64,000 bases of DNA from Glaciihabitans sp. INWT7 (GTDB lineage Bacteria > Actinomycetota > Actinomycetes > Actinomycetales > Microbacteriaceae): contig NZ_CP043653.1 of assembly GCF_014217685.1 (NCBI RefSeq), positions 1,430,419 through 1,494,418 on the forward strand. The letters run 5' to 3'. Below are positions 25,331-34,373 of this stretch, in pieces (position 1 is the stretch's first letter; every line of letters begins with the position of its first letter). The notes below the pieces were generated by a model. The model worked only from the letters and a program-made list of their open reading frames with translations, did no database searches and had not been told where the DNA came from. A program made the translations under genes and the position numbers.

Positions 25331-26644
25331 TCAGTAGTCGAGCAGCAGGTCCCCGAGGACGCGCCTGCCAAACACTAACGCGTCGAGCGGCACACGCTCG
25401 TCAACGCCGTGGAACATGGCCGGAAAGTCGAGCTCGGGCGGGAGCTTGAGCGGCGCGAAGCCGTAGCCTTTGATGCCGAGCAGAGAGAGGGCCTTGTTGT
25501 CTGTGCCACCGGAGAGCATGTACGGCAGCACGGGAGCGCCGGGATCGTGGGTGCCGAGAGCCGATGTCATCGCTTCGACGAGCGGGCCGGAGAAGGCGGT
25601 CTCGAGGCCGATGTCACGGTGCAGCACCACGATCTCGATGTCGGGGCCGACCAGCTCGGCGAGCTCGGCGAGCACGTCGTCCTCCTCGCCCGGAAGTGTG
25701 CGGATGTCGATGAGCGCCTCGGCGGTGTCCGGGATCACGTTGTGCTTGTAGCCGGCAGTGAGGGCGGTGGGGTTGGTCGTGGTGCGAAGCGAGGCCTGGA
25801 TGAATCGGCTCGTCGTGCCGGTGGCCAGGGCGATCTCATCCGGCCCCACCTTCTGCGGGTCGACCTCGAGGATGCGGGCGAGCTCGGCGAGCAGCTCGGT
25901 GGTCGTCTCGGTGAGCCGCACCGGCCAGTCGCGGCGACCGACAGCGGCGACGGCCTCGGCGAGCTTCGTGACGGCGTTGTCGCGCATCACATGAGATCCG
26001 TGCGCGGCGGTGCCGCGCGCGATGAGTTTGACCCAGACCAGGGCCTTCTCCCCGGTCTGCAACAGGTAGGCGCGGGTGCCGTTGAGGGTCACTGAGTAGC
26101 CGCCGACCTCGCTGATCGCCTCGGTGGCCCCCGCGAAGAGTTCCGGATGGTTCTTCACCAGGTAGCCAGAACCGAGCACTCCCCCGGCCTCCTCGTCGGC
26201 GAAGAAGGCGATCACGAGGTCGCGGGAGGGCTGCTTGCCGGCGCCGAGGATGTCCTGGAGGGCGGTGAGCATCATCGCGTCCATGTTCTTCATGTCGACG
26301 GCGCCGCGGCCCCAGAGCATGCCGTCTTTGATGACGCCACCGAACGGATCAACCGACCAGTTGTCTGGCTGGGCGGGCACGACATCCGTGTGGCCGTGAA
26401 CCACCAGGGCCGGTTTCGAGCTGTCTGATCCTTCGACGCGAGCGACCACGCTCACCCGCCCGGGCTCGGACTCGAACATCTCGGGGCTGAGTCCGAGACC
26501 CGACAGGTAGGCGGAAACGTACTCCGCGGCATCCGTTTCGCCGTTGGATCTGCCGCCGCCGTAGTTGGTCGTATCGAAGCGGATCAGGTCGCGGGCGATG
26601 CGGGCGGTTGCGTCGAGCTGGTCGTCGGAAGTCTCAGTCAGCAT
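25331..26644 (-). CDS. M20-family metallopeptidase (ArgE/DapE-like)
   Basis: A protein of 437 residues with the co-catalytic dizinc site of M20 enzymes: VVHGHTDVVPA (His, with catalytic Asp two residues on), WGRGAVDMKNMDAMML (bridging Asp), AFFADEEAGGVLGSGYLVK (catalytic Glu and ligand), and a C-terminal His in LPPELDFPAMFHGVDERVPL. A dimerisation lid lies between. It hydrolyses an N-acyl amino acid or dipeptide; the sequence is too general to choose ArgE, DapE or a dipeptidase. It has no signal peptide. It is followed by uppP and preceded by the tRNA-Leu gene on the other strand. Confidence 0.9.
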   Translation of the reverse strand: MLTETSDDQLDATARIARDLIRFDTTNYGGGRSNGETDAAEYVSAYLSGLGLSPEMFESEPGRVSVVARVEGSDSSKPALVVHGHTDVVPAQPDNWSVDPFGGVIKDGMLWGRGAVDMKNMDAMMLTALQDILGAGKQPSRDLVIAFFADEEAGGVLGSGYLVKNHPELFAGATEAISEVGGYSVTLNGTRAYLLQTGEKALVWVKLIARGTAAHGSHVMRDNAVTKLAEAVAAVGRRDWPVRLTETTTELLAELARILEVDPQKVGPDEIALATGTTSRFIQASLRTTTNPTALTAGYKHNVIPDTAEALIDIRTLPGEEDDVLAELAELVGPDIEIVVLHRDIGLETAFSGPLVEAMTSALGTHDPGAPVLPYMLSGGTDNKALSLLGIKGYGFAPLKLPPELDFPAMFHGVDERVPLDALVFGRRVLGDLLLDY

Positions 26645-26747
26645 GCCTCAACGGTATCGTCTCGCGACCCCACGCCGGTGTTCGAACCGTGCCCCGCGCA
26701 CATGCTAGTGTCGTACCTCGGTGCTTCTGAAAAGAGGAATCGAAAGC

Positions 26748-26831
26748 GCGCGGATGGCGGAAATGGTAGACGCGCCAGCTTGAGGTGCTGGTGCCCGTTA
26801 GGGCGTGGGGGTTCAAGTCCCCCTTCGCGCA
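26748..26831 (+). tRNA. tRNA-Leu (anticodon GAG)
   Basis: An 84-nt class II tRNA. The acceptor stem GCGCGGA (26748-26754) pairs with TTCGCGC (26824-26830), with one G-T pair, and discriminator A is at 26831. The anticodon stem-loop CCAGC-TTGAGGT-GCTGG places GAG at 26782-26784. There is a long variable arm (TGCCCGTTAGGGCGT) and a T arm with GTTCAAG. CCA is not encoded. It reads CUC/CUU leucine codons. A transposase zone begins about 150 bp downstream. Confidence 0.97.
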
Positions 26832-26870
26832 CAGTGGGGAAGTTCGGGCAATTGCCCGGTACTTGTTCGG

Positions 26871-26915
26871 AAAATGGGTCGCGACAACTGGTCAACGGTT
26901 GTCCGGCCCATTTTT
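26871..26915 (+). terminator. terminator downstream of tRNA-Leu
   Basis: AAAATGGG (26871-26878) and CCCATTTT (26907-26914) form the base of a long hairpin with an inner GACAAC/GTTGTC stem, followed by further T. It lies 40 bp past the tRNA. A separate 14-bp palindrome, CGGGCAATTGCCCG (26845-26858), sits between the two. Confidence 0.8.
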
Positions 26916-26978
26916 CATGCCCGGATGAGGTCTTTTGGTTGATCAGGCGCCTCGACTGATGGCCCATTAACGAAGAAA

Positions 26979-27008
26979 CGGCATGCCTGAAGGATTTCAG
27001 GCATGCCG
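26979..27008 (-). terminator. perfect 13-bp hairpin downstream of the transposase gene
   Basis: CGGCATGCCTGAA-GGAT-TTCAGGCATGCCG is a perfect 13-bp stem with a 4-nt loop. On the minus strand it is followed by TTTCTTC, fitting a terminator for the transposase-like gene that ends at 27056. It could also mark the end of that mobile element. Confidence 0.65.
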
Positions 27009-27055
27009 GATTGTTAGGGTCTTGCAGGTGTAGGGAATCGGTTGGTTAGCGGGTG

Positions 27056-28909
27056 CTAGCCGGGTGGGCCTGAAGCATCGTTGGCTTCGGTGGCCGGTGT
27101 CGTCGATTGCCAGTAGCTTTCCGGCAGGCGGTTGATTTTCGGGCTGAGGGTTTTGAGTTTGAGTTGCCCTTTGTAGAAGCTCACGATTTTGCGCATGTTC
27201 TCGACGACGGTCGCGAGGGCGATGACGAGGTAGCTGAAGGTGTTTCCGCGGATGGCGCGCTTTTCGGCGTCGGCGATGTCCTCGTACTGGCTTCGCTTCA
27301 GGTTCCGGTTGACGGATTCGACCCCGTTGCGCATGCCGTTCGCGGCGCGCCATTCGTCGCTGCCCCAGGGGTAATACTGCTCGTGCTTGAGGCCTCCGGC
27401 GTTGGGTTTGTCACCCTCTTTGCCTTCGGGGCGCTTCATCGACACGGTGCTGCCTTGATGGGTGCCGGGTTTCGCGTTCCACTTGGCGTAGTCGGGAGAT
27501 TCGGTGGGAATCAGGTATCTGCGGGTCCAGTCAGAGTCCATGTGTCCCTTGGGCTTGAGTTGGGACTTCGCTCGCTGGGCACTCTGCTGACGGTAACGGT
27601 CCTCCGCCAGATCACGTTGCTTTCTGGCGATGTCGAGAGCTTTCTTCTTTTCGGCGGCCGTGGAGGTGATGTCCTTTTTTACGCGCTTCTTGATCGCGTC
27701 GTAGGTGTTGCGTTCGGCGAGGATGACTTTGTCAGCGTCGCGGAGAACCTTCGGCAGGGTGTCGAGGTACCAGGCGCCGGAGATCTGGACGAAGCCGCGA
27801 GGGTCGAATGCTTGTTCGCCGAGATCGTTTTCTCGGTAGTTGAAGACATGTTTGAACCCGCGCAGGCGGAGTGGGACGGCGTATTCGTTGTAGAGCCCGT
27901 TGGAGTAGGCGCGGTCGACGATGAAGAGGTTGGCTTTGTGGCCCCGCTGAAGCAGCGAGTCGGCGATTCGGACGCCTTCGCCGATGATCGCTCCGGGGAT
28001 GTGGAAGGAGATGCCGACGGTGAGGAGAGGGAACCGTTCTTTCCCTTCCCGGTAGTTCGCGGTCATGCGGGCAATTTCGATCTCAATCCCCCAGTTCCGC
28101 TTCCCCTCGGGGGTTCCCTTGTATTTGTTGCTCGGGTCGGCTTTGTTGAATATCGCGGCGTCAAGGTGGGTGACAGCGCCATGGCTGCCCTCTCGTTGGT
28201 ACCAGCCGCCATCGGGGTTCGCTGTTCGACGATCGCCTTTGAGGTTCTTCGCTGAACGGTTCCCTGTCTTTCCATACAGGCCGACGAATGTCGCGTCTAG
28301 GCAGACGTTGCCGTCTGAGCGGTCTCGGAGTTCCTGAGGCAGACACAGTCGGGAGCCCTCGATAAGGGAGGCCCCGAGTGTGAACATTCGCTCGCGTCGC
28401 ATCGCGCAGTCGGCTGCGTCGCGGGCGTTGACCATCTCGACGAACTCGGCTTCGGTCAGAACCTTGTCTCGCCGTCCGGGAAACTCGTCGACCAACGCGA
28501 TCAGACGTTTGATGGCTTCCCAGATCCGGTCGTAAATGCGATCGTCGTGCCCGTCGTGGGTCAGACCGAGAAGGGTGCGTTGCGTCGTGCTGAGATGCCG
28601 GAAGGTCGCTCCCATCTCGGTGATCAGGGTTACGCGTCTGAGCCTGAGCTGGAGAAATATCAGGGTCAGAGCGGCGGCTGGGCTGAGGATTGCGTGCCGT
28701 CCGGCTCTCGACTTCATGTCTTCCGCGCGCCACTGGACGAGAAGCTTCCGAGCTCCTGACTTCTTCAGAACCTTGTCTACTTCAACAACGCAGACGCTGA
28801 TGGGGTCTTGGTCCTCGGCGTTGAGGTAGTCCTGCATTCCCTGCCCGAAGGTCTCCAACATCCAACGTTCGGCTTCGGCATACTTGCTGAGGTCTGTGGG
28901 GCGGCTCAC
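27056..28909 (-). CDS. DDE transposase-like protein (617 residues)
   Basis: A large protein with an RNase H-like DDE core. Candidate catalytic residues are Asp in VCLDATFVGLYGK, Asp in LFIVDRAYSNGLY and Glu in RNGVESVNRNLKRSQYED. Between the second and third is a long charged insertion with a coiled-coil (ITSTAAEKKKALDIARKQRD). The end (NTFSYLVIALATVVENMRKI) resembles the C-terminal helix of IS4/IS1182-type transposases, but I cannot assign an IS family. The base composition is visibly less GC-rich than the flanks. The start GTG 28909 overlaps the stop of an upstream partner (GTGA), now truncated. It lies just past tRNA-Leu. Confidence 0.75.
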   Translation of the reverse strand: MSRPTDLSKYAEAERWMLETFGQGMQDYLNAEDQDPISVCVVEVDKVLKKSGARKLLVQWRAEDMKSRAGRHAILSPAAALTLIFLQLRLRRVTLITEMGATFRHLSTTQRTLLGLTHDGHDDRIYDRIWEAIKRLIALVDEFPGRRDKVLTEAEFVEMVNARDAADCAMRRERMFTLGASLIEGSRLCLPQELRDRSDGNVCLDATFVGLYGKTGNRSAKNLKGDRRTANPDGGWYQREGSHGAVTHLDAAIFNKADPSNKYKGTPEGKRNWGIEIEIARMTANYREGKERFPLLTVGISFHIPGAIIGEGVRIADSLLQRGHKANLFIVDRAYSNGLYNEYAVPLRLRGFKHVFNYRENDLGEQAFDPRGFVQISGAWYLDTLPKVLRDADKVILAERNTYDAIKKRVKKDITSTAAEKKKALDIARKQRDLAEDRYRQQSAQRAKSQLKPKGHMDSDWTRRYLIPTESPDYAKWNAKPGTHQGSTVSMKRPEGKEGDKPNAGGLKHEQYYPWGSDEWRAANGMRNGVESVNRNLKRSQYEDIADAEKRAIRGNTFSYLVIALATVVENMRKIVSFYKGQLKLKTLSPKINRLPESYWQSTTPATEANDASGPPG

Positions 28910-29060
28910 AGGGTGCCTCGCAGCTGTGCGTCGCGCTGGTCGGCGGTCGGTCGTGGCACGAACTGGGCAAGTCGCGAGATTGATTCCAGGGACTGCAGAC
29001 CGGCGGCTTCCATCAGGGTGAGGACGTCAACCCGGTTGACCATCTGGGTCACCAGCCAGG
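28906..29060 (-). pseudogene. 3' stub of the gene upstream of the DDE transposase, cut by the IS3 element
   Basis: An open frame enters from the IS boundary and reads WLVTQMVNRVDVLTLMEAAG, LQSLESISRLAQFVPRP and ends RDAQLRGTL at a TGA that overlaps the transposase start. The tight overlap shows the two were an operon, probably one two-gene mobile element. The 5' part is missing, because DNA beyond the far IS end (30315 on) does not continue the frame. The product is unidentified; the helical stub could belong to an accessory or DNA-binding protein. Confidence 0.65.
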
Positions 29061-29102
29061 TGGGACTGCCCCGAGTTCAGTTGACTCGGTGGGTTAGTGG
29101 TT

Positions 29103-29966
29103 TCACGCGGCGTTGAGTGCCATGTTTATTGTCTCAAACTCGATCGGGGTGAGTTTGCCGAGGCGGCGTTGCCGACGCTTGCGATGGTAGGTTCGCTCGA
29201 TCCAGACCACGATCGCGAGGCGTAGCTCTTCCCTCGTGGCCCATCGTTGCCGGTCGAGGACGTTCTTTTGCAGGAGCGCGAAGAAGGACTCCATCGCGGC
29301 GTTGTCGCCGCACGCGCCGACGCGGCCCATCGACCCGGTGATGGCGTTGTTCTTCAACACCCGCACGAAGGCGTTGGAGCGGAATTGAGAGCCGCGGTCG
29401 GAGTGCAGAATCGTGCCGGCGATGTCGCGTTGCCCGATCGCGTTGCGGGCCGCAGCGACCGCCAGGGATGCTTTCATTCGGGAGTCGATCGAGTAGCCGA
29501 CGATCTTGTTCGACCACACGTCCTTGATCGCGCAGAGGTAGATTTTGCCCTCATCGGTGCGATGCTCGGTGATGTCCGTCAACCACAGCTGGTTCGGGCG
29601 TGTCGCGGTGAAGTTCCGCTGGACATGGTCGTCGTGGACGGGCGGGCCGGCTTTGCCCCTCAGGCCGCGTTTCTTCGCGAACACGGACCAGAGCCGCTGC
29701 TGGGAGCAGAGCCGCCAAACCCGGTTCTCGCCCGCCTTCAGGCCAGCCTGGTTGAGTTCGTCGCTGATGAACCGGTAGCCGAACGCGGGGTCGTCCCGGT
29801 GGGCGTCCCACGCCGCGTTGGTCAGGTGAGCGTCGTCCCAATCACGTTGCGAGACGGGGTTTCGGAGCCACTGATAGAAGGCTTGTTTGGAGAAGCGCAA
29901 TACCCGGCAGGTCACCGTGACGGGGACTCCGTCGACGGCCAGTTCGCGGACCAGCGGGTACATCAT
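29103..29966 (-). CDS. IS3-family transposase OrfB (DDE integrase domain)
   Basis: A protein of 287 residues. An N-terminal HTH_21-type region (MYPLVRELAVDGVPVTVTCR, PAFGYRFISDELNQAGL) precedes the rve integrase core. The catalytic triad is Asp in LWLTDITEHRTDEG, Asp in ILHSDRGSQFRSNAF and Glu in AAMESFFALLQKNVLD. The end is the usual HRKRRQRRLGKLTPIEFE. The start ATG overlaps the orfA stop by 4 nt. IS3 elements normally make an OrfAB fusion by -1 frameshifting near such an overlap; a run of four A (CCCAAAATGATG) is present there. Confidence 0.95.
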   Translation of the reverse strand: MMYPLVRELAVDGVPVTVTCRVLRFSKQAFYQWLRNPVSQRDWDDAHLTNAAWDAHRDDPAFGYRFISDELNQAGLKAGENRVWRLCSQQRLWSVFAKKRGLRGKAGPPVHDDHVQRNFTATRPNQLWLTDITEHRTDEGKIYLCAIKDVWSNKIVGYSIDSRMKASLAVAAARNAIGQRDIAGTILHSDRGSQFRSNAFVRVLKNNAITGSMGRVGACGDNAAMESFFALLQKNVLDRQRWATREELRLAIVVWIERTYHRKRRQRRLGKLTPIEFETINMALNAA

Positions 29967-30247
29967 TTTGGGTTGACATCCCGGGAGAGGTAGGCGACGG
30001 CGCGGCGCATTACCTCGGCTTCCTGCTCCAGCAGCCGGATCCGTTTCCGCGCCTCCCGCAGCTCAGCAGATTCTTTCTCGGTTACGCCAGGCTTGACGCC
30101 GTCTTCGACATCGGCTTTCTTCAGCCAGTACGCCAGACACGACTCCGAAATTCCGAAGTCCTTCGCGATCTGGCCCAACGGGGCTTCGTGCTTGCGAGCG
30201 ACCGCGACAACGTCACGGCGGAACTCGGGCGGGTAGGGCTTGGGCAT
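29963..30247 (-). CDS. IS3-family transposase OrfA (HTH protein)
   Basis: From ATG 30247 (GGAAGG 8 nt upstream) the protein has 94 residues: a helix-turn-helix of the HTH_8/transposase_8 type (YPPEFRRDVVAVARKHEAPL, QIAKDFGISESCLAYWLKKA) followed by a leucine-zipper helix (EARKRIRLLEQEAEVMRRAV). OrfA binds the terminal repeats and dimerises. The frame is intact and is followed by overlapping orfB. A longer reading frame upstream would run into the inverted repeat. Confidence 0.93.
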   Translation of the reverse strand: MPKPYPPEFRRDVVAVARKHEAPLGQIAKDFGISESCLAYWLKKADVEDGVKPGVTEKESAELREARKRIRLLEQEAEVMRRAVAYLSRDVNPK

Positions 30248-30314
30248 GCTGACATCCTTCCAGCGAAGACGAATCTCCACAGGTCAAGAGTCAACCAAAC
30301 CGGGGGCAGTCCCA

Positions 30315-30387
30315 ACTGAAGTCCATGAACACCCCGGCCGAGCCCATCGACGAGGCGGTGATCCTCCCCGAACTGACTGCCGCCTAA
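30315..30387 (+). pseudogene. 3' stub of an unrelated gene abutting the IS3 right end
   Basis: Right of the IS the plus strand reads LKSMNTPAEPIDEAVILPEL then TAA, with strong coding character, in a frame that starts inside the IS border. It looks like the last ~24 codons of a protein truncated by the IS. It is on the strand opposite to the left stub, so the two are not halves of one gene. The bases after it (CTCCACCACTCCACGGGACG) resemble the 3' ends of IS256-type elements, so it may be an old transposase remnant; this is a weak guess. Confidence 0.45.
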
Positions 30388-30926
30388 ACTGAAATAACTG
30401 ACCCGCACGGTGTTCGAGAAACTCCACCACTCCACGGGACGTGACCTTCGGGGACAGCATTCCGCATTGAGTCCGACTGATTGTGCGGATCGCGTCGGAC
30501 TCCTGCACTCCCCCGGAATTGCTGGGAAGTATGGTGCTTCGTGGAATTTCGGGAGTTATCCCGTGGAATGGCTTTCGGAGCTATCAAAAGTGGCCAATGA
30601 TGGCGGGGCAAAATCAATTGTCCGAATCACCCACAACAGGATGAATGAAGGCATGCTCGAGAGAGATGTCCGGTCGTCACCGGAGGTAAAGAAGAGCCCG
30701 GCCCCTGGTCGGGCTCTTCTTTTGTTCGGCTCGGTGGATGCTGCACACGTTGTCGAGCTATTCTCTGGCGAATCCGGGCTGTGAGCCGACGCAAAGCGCT
30801 TCGAGGCATCCGTTAGCCAGCCATTTTTGACGGCTCCCGACACAGTCGTGGGCGGCCCGGCGCGGTGAGCTGGCGTAGAACGCTTGGTCAGGGACTGTCG
30901 CCGGCGGTTTGTGACGGGTGGTGCGG
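30388..30926. other. non-coding interval between the IS zone and mdh
   Basis: About 540 bp with lower GC at its left side. It holds a perfect 9-bp inverted repeat with 16-nt spacing, GAGTCCGAC (30469-30477) and GTCGGACTC (30494-30502), and a strong terminator hairpin (30688-30722). Open frames crossing it run through the terminator and resemble nothing, so I call no gene. It is probably the scar of earlier insertions plus the 3' region of mdh. Confidence 0.5.
30688..30722. terminator. perfect 13-bp bidirectional terminator hairpin
   Basis: AAAGAAGAGCCCG (30688-30700) pairs perfectly with CGGGCTCTTCTTT (30710-30722) around a 9-nt loop, with T/A runs on both sides. It can end mdh transcripts on the minus strand (about 200 bp past the stop) and any plus-strand transcript leaving the insertion zone. 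Confidence 0.8.
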
Positions 30927-32206
<1,280 letters not shown>

Positions 32207-32758
32207 ATGACACTTCTCGACTCAGCCACAGCACCCACCTCCAGCGCGGCGGACCGCGCCGAACGACTCGCCGCCGCCGGGGCCTCCTGGGGCTCGCGGA
32301 TCGCCACCGACCCTGCTCAGGCTCACCTCACCTACCGCGTGAAGGGCCGGGGTGAAGGTTCGGTCGCCACCGCCATCACCGCGGGCAAGCACCGCTTCTT
32401 CGTGGACGAACCTGCCGCCCTCGCCGGGGACGACGTCGCCGCCAGTCCGGTGGAGGCCGCGCTCGGCGCCCTCATCTCCTGCCAGGTCGTGGTCTACCGC
32501 CTCTATGCGCAGGCGCTCGGCATCCGGGTCGACGACATCTCGGTCGTTGCCGAAGGCGACCTCGATGCCAGCAAGCTGTTCGGTATCAACGAGGGCGTGC
32601 GCGCCGGTTTCAGCCACATCCGTCTCGACATCACCCTCACCGGTCCGGAGTCCGACGAGCGGTACCAGGAACTGCGCGAGGTCGTCGACAAGCACTGCCC
32701 CGTGCTCGACCTCTTCGCCAACCCCACCCCGGTGAGCGTCGCGGTGACCAAGGGCTGA
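32207..32758 (+). CDS. OsmC-family protein (thiol peroxidase-like)
   Basis: A protein of 183 residues from ATG 32207, chosen because TACGGT ends 6 nt before it; ATG 32201 is also in frame. The OsmC fold is shown by HRFFVDEPAALAGDDVAASP and by the paired cysteines: ALGALISCQVVVYRLYA on the central helix and VDKHCPVLDLFANPTPV near the end. Family members reduce organic hydroperoxides with these cysteines. The N-terminal ~45 residues are an extension beyond the core. It is monocistronic, ending at a 21-bp terminator shared with the convergent aldehyde dehydrogenase gene. Confidence 0.88.
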   Translation: MTLLDSATAPTSSAADRAERLAAAGASWGSRIATDPAQAHLTYRVKGRGEGSVATAITAGKHRFFVDEPAALAGDDVAASPVEAALGALISCQVVVYRLYAQALGIRVDDISVVAEGDLDASKLFGINEGVRAGFSHIRLDITLTGPESDERYQELREVVDKHCPVLDLFANPTPVSVAVTKG

Positions 32759-32794
32759 GTAGCGAGAGGCCCCCGCACAGTCGTGTGCGGACAC

Positions 32795-32838
32795 CGAATG
32801 ACGGCCCGCCGGCGACATCGCCGGCGGGCCGTCATTCG
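32795..32838. terminator. 21-bp perfect bidirectional terminator stem
   Basis: CGAATGACGGCCCGCCGGCG-A (32795-32815) pairs perfectly with 32818-32838 around a 2-nt loop, giving one of the longest perfect stems in the window. It lies between the convergent osmC and aldehyde dehydrogenase genes and would stop transcription in both directions. T-runs are short, so folding energy rather than a U-tract dominates. Confidence 0.75.
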
Positions 32839-32861
32839 ATCAGAAGGCAGGGTGGCTCAGA

Positions 32862-34253
32862 TCAGAACGCAGCGTCGATGTCGACGATGTCGATGACCTT
32901 CTTGTTGATGAATTCCTGGATGCCGAGGTTCGTCAACTCGTGGCCGTAACCGGAGTGCTTCACCCCGCCGAAAGGGATATCGGCCTTGACCATTGTCGGG
33001 TGGTTCACGTAGACCATCCCGGTCTCGATCTTGCGGGCCACCTTCTCCCCGTTGACCGTGTCCCTGGTGAATACGGATCCGCCGAGGCCGAACGGCGAGT
33101 CGTTTGCGACGGCGATCGCCTCGGCCTCGTCCTGCACGCGGATGATGATAGAGACCGGGCCGAAGAACTCCTCGTAGTAGGAGGGGTTCGCGCTGGTCAT
33201 CCCGGTGAGGATCGTCGGCTGGTAGAACGCGCCAGTCGCGGGCACCTTCTCGCCGAGAGTCTCCGCCCTGGCGCCTCCGGTTATGGCCTTCTCCACCTGC
33301 ACTGCCAGCTTGTCGGCGGCTCCCTGAGACGAAAGCGGGGCGAGAGTCGTTGCCGGATCCATCGGATCCCCCATCTTCAGCGCGGTGACCCCGGCGCGGT
33401 ACTTCTCCAGGAACTCGTCGAAGACCTCGTCGACCACGATCAAGCGCTTCGCGGACACGCAGACCTGCCCGGCATTCCAGTGGCGCCCGAAGACGGCCCA
33501 CTGCACCGTCTTGTCGATATCGGCGTCGCCGAGCACCACGAAGGCATCCGAGCCACCGAGCTCGAGGGTGCTCTTCTTCACGGCTTTGGCAGCATAGGCG
33601 GCGATGATCGCGCCCGCCTCTTCGCTGCCCGTGAGGGCCACCCCACGCACGCGGGGGTCGTCGATGACGTGCTCGGTGAGGTTGTGCGGCAGATAGAGGT
33701 TCTTGAACGCCCCGGCAGGCAGCCCCGCGCGCTCGAAGAGATCGTCGAACATCGCGGCAGCCTGTGGCACGTTGCTGGCGTGCTTGAGCAGGATCGTGTT
33801 GCCGGCGAGCAACTGCGGGCCGGCCACGCGCACGACCTGGTAGTACGGGAAATTCCAGGGCTCGACGCTGAGAAGCACACCGAGCGGCTGGCTCACGATC
33901 TCGACCTCACCCTCCGCGGCAAAAGCCACCGGCACAGTGATTGTCTCGAGTAGCGACTCGCCATGTTCGGCGTAGTACTGCAGGATGTCCGCCGACAGGT
34001 CGACCTCTGCCTCCGCCTCTCCGATCACTTTGCCCATCTCGAGGGTGACCAGCTCCGCATAGCGACGTCTCTCGGCACGTAACAGCTCGGCCGCCTTGGC
34101 GAGAACGGCGGTCCTGGTCGAGAAGGGGGTCTCCCTCCAGGCGAGGAATGCACTGTGTGCGGCAGCAATCGCTGCGTCGACCTCGGCGATCGTCGCATCG
34201 GGGAAGGTCGCGACCGTTTCATTGGTGTACGGATTGATCGTCTGGTACGTCAT
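32862..34253 (-). CDS. NAD(P)-dependent aldehyde dehydrogenase (succinate-semialdehyde type)
   Basis: A protein of 463 residues with the ALDH active site: Asn in VEPWNFPYYQVVRVAG, Glu in STLELGGSDAFVV and nucleophile Cys in WNAGQVCVSAKRLIV. The coenzyme region includes VALTGSEEAGA and the end FGGVKHSGYGHELTNLGIQE. The sequence is closest to the short succinate-semialdehyde dehydrogenase type, but the natural aldehyde is not certain. The promoter region carries a GGGA(N6)CCC dyad 67 bp upstream. It is followed in genome order, across that promoter, by an alcohol dehydrogenase on the same strand, suggesting alcohol-aldehyde-acid conversion. Confidence 0.92.
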   Translation of the reverse strand: MTYQTINPYTNETVATFPDATIAEVDAAIAAAHSAFLAWRETPFSTRTAVLAKAAELLRAERRRYAELVTLEMGKVIGEAEAEVDLSADILQYYAEHGESLLETITVPVAFAAEGEVEIVSQPLGVLLSVEPWNFPYYQVVRVAGPQLLAGNTILLKHASNVPQAAAMFDDLFERAGLPAGAFKNLYLPHNLTEHVIDDPRVRGVALTGSEEAGAIIAAYAAKAVKKSTLELGGSDAFVVLGDADIDKTVQWAVFGRHWNAGQVCVSAKRLIVVDEVFDEFLEKYRAGVTALKMGDPMDPATTLAPLSSQGAADKLAVQVEKAITGGARAETLGEKVPATGAFYQPTILTGMTSANPSYYEEFFGPVSIIIRVQDEAEAIAVANDSPFGLGGSVFTRDTVNGEKVARKIETGMVYVNHPTMVKADIPFGGVKHSGYGHELTNLGIQEFINKKVIDIVDIDAAF

Positions 34254-34319
34254 GTCGAAAGACCATTTTCTGCGGCGGCGCCGCGTCGTCTTCGAGCCTC
34301 ACATCGCTGCCGCCCGCGC

Positions 34320-34340
34320 CTAGGGATTTTGGACCCCTAG
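34320..34340. promoter_or_regulatory. DevR/DosR-like dyad upstream of the aldehyde dehydrogenase gene
   Basis: CTAGGG-ATTTTGGAC-CCCTAG has perfect 6-bp arms. Its core GGGATTTTGGACCC (34323-34336) resembles the DosR box core GGGACTTTNGNCCC with one main mismatch. It lies 67-87 nt before the ATG at 34253, a typical activator distance. Confidence 0.55.
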
Positions 34341-34373
34341 TACCTCGCTTGGGCGCAGATCATCGGCATGCTG

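Larger units (their letters stand above)
29061..30314 (-). mobile_element. IS3-family insertion sequence, 1254 bp, apparently complete
   Basis: The terminal inverted repeats are 27 bp: TGGGACTGCCCC then GAGTTCAGTTGACTC at 29061-29087, and its imperfect complement at 30288-30314, with about four mismatches. The ends are TG...CA as usual for IS3. Inside are overlapping orfA and orfB with all catalytic residues, so the element looks functional. No short target duplication is visible (AGG on the left, ACT on the right), and the flanks belong to different genes, which argues for a deletion or recombination after insertion. Confidence 0.9.

Noticed and set aside
26845-26858. CGGGCAATTGCCCG as a regulatory site
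   Set aside because: It lies between the tRNA-Leu and its terminator and is more likely part of the 3' trailer structure.
30410-30784. Plus-strand frame of 124 codons between the IS zone and mdh
   Set aside because: It reads straight through a perfect 13-bp terminator hairpin and an inverted repeat and resembles no protein.
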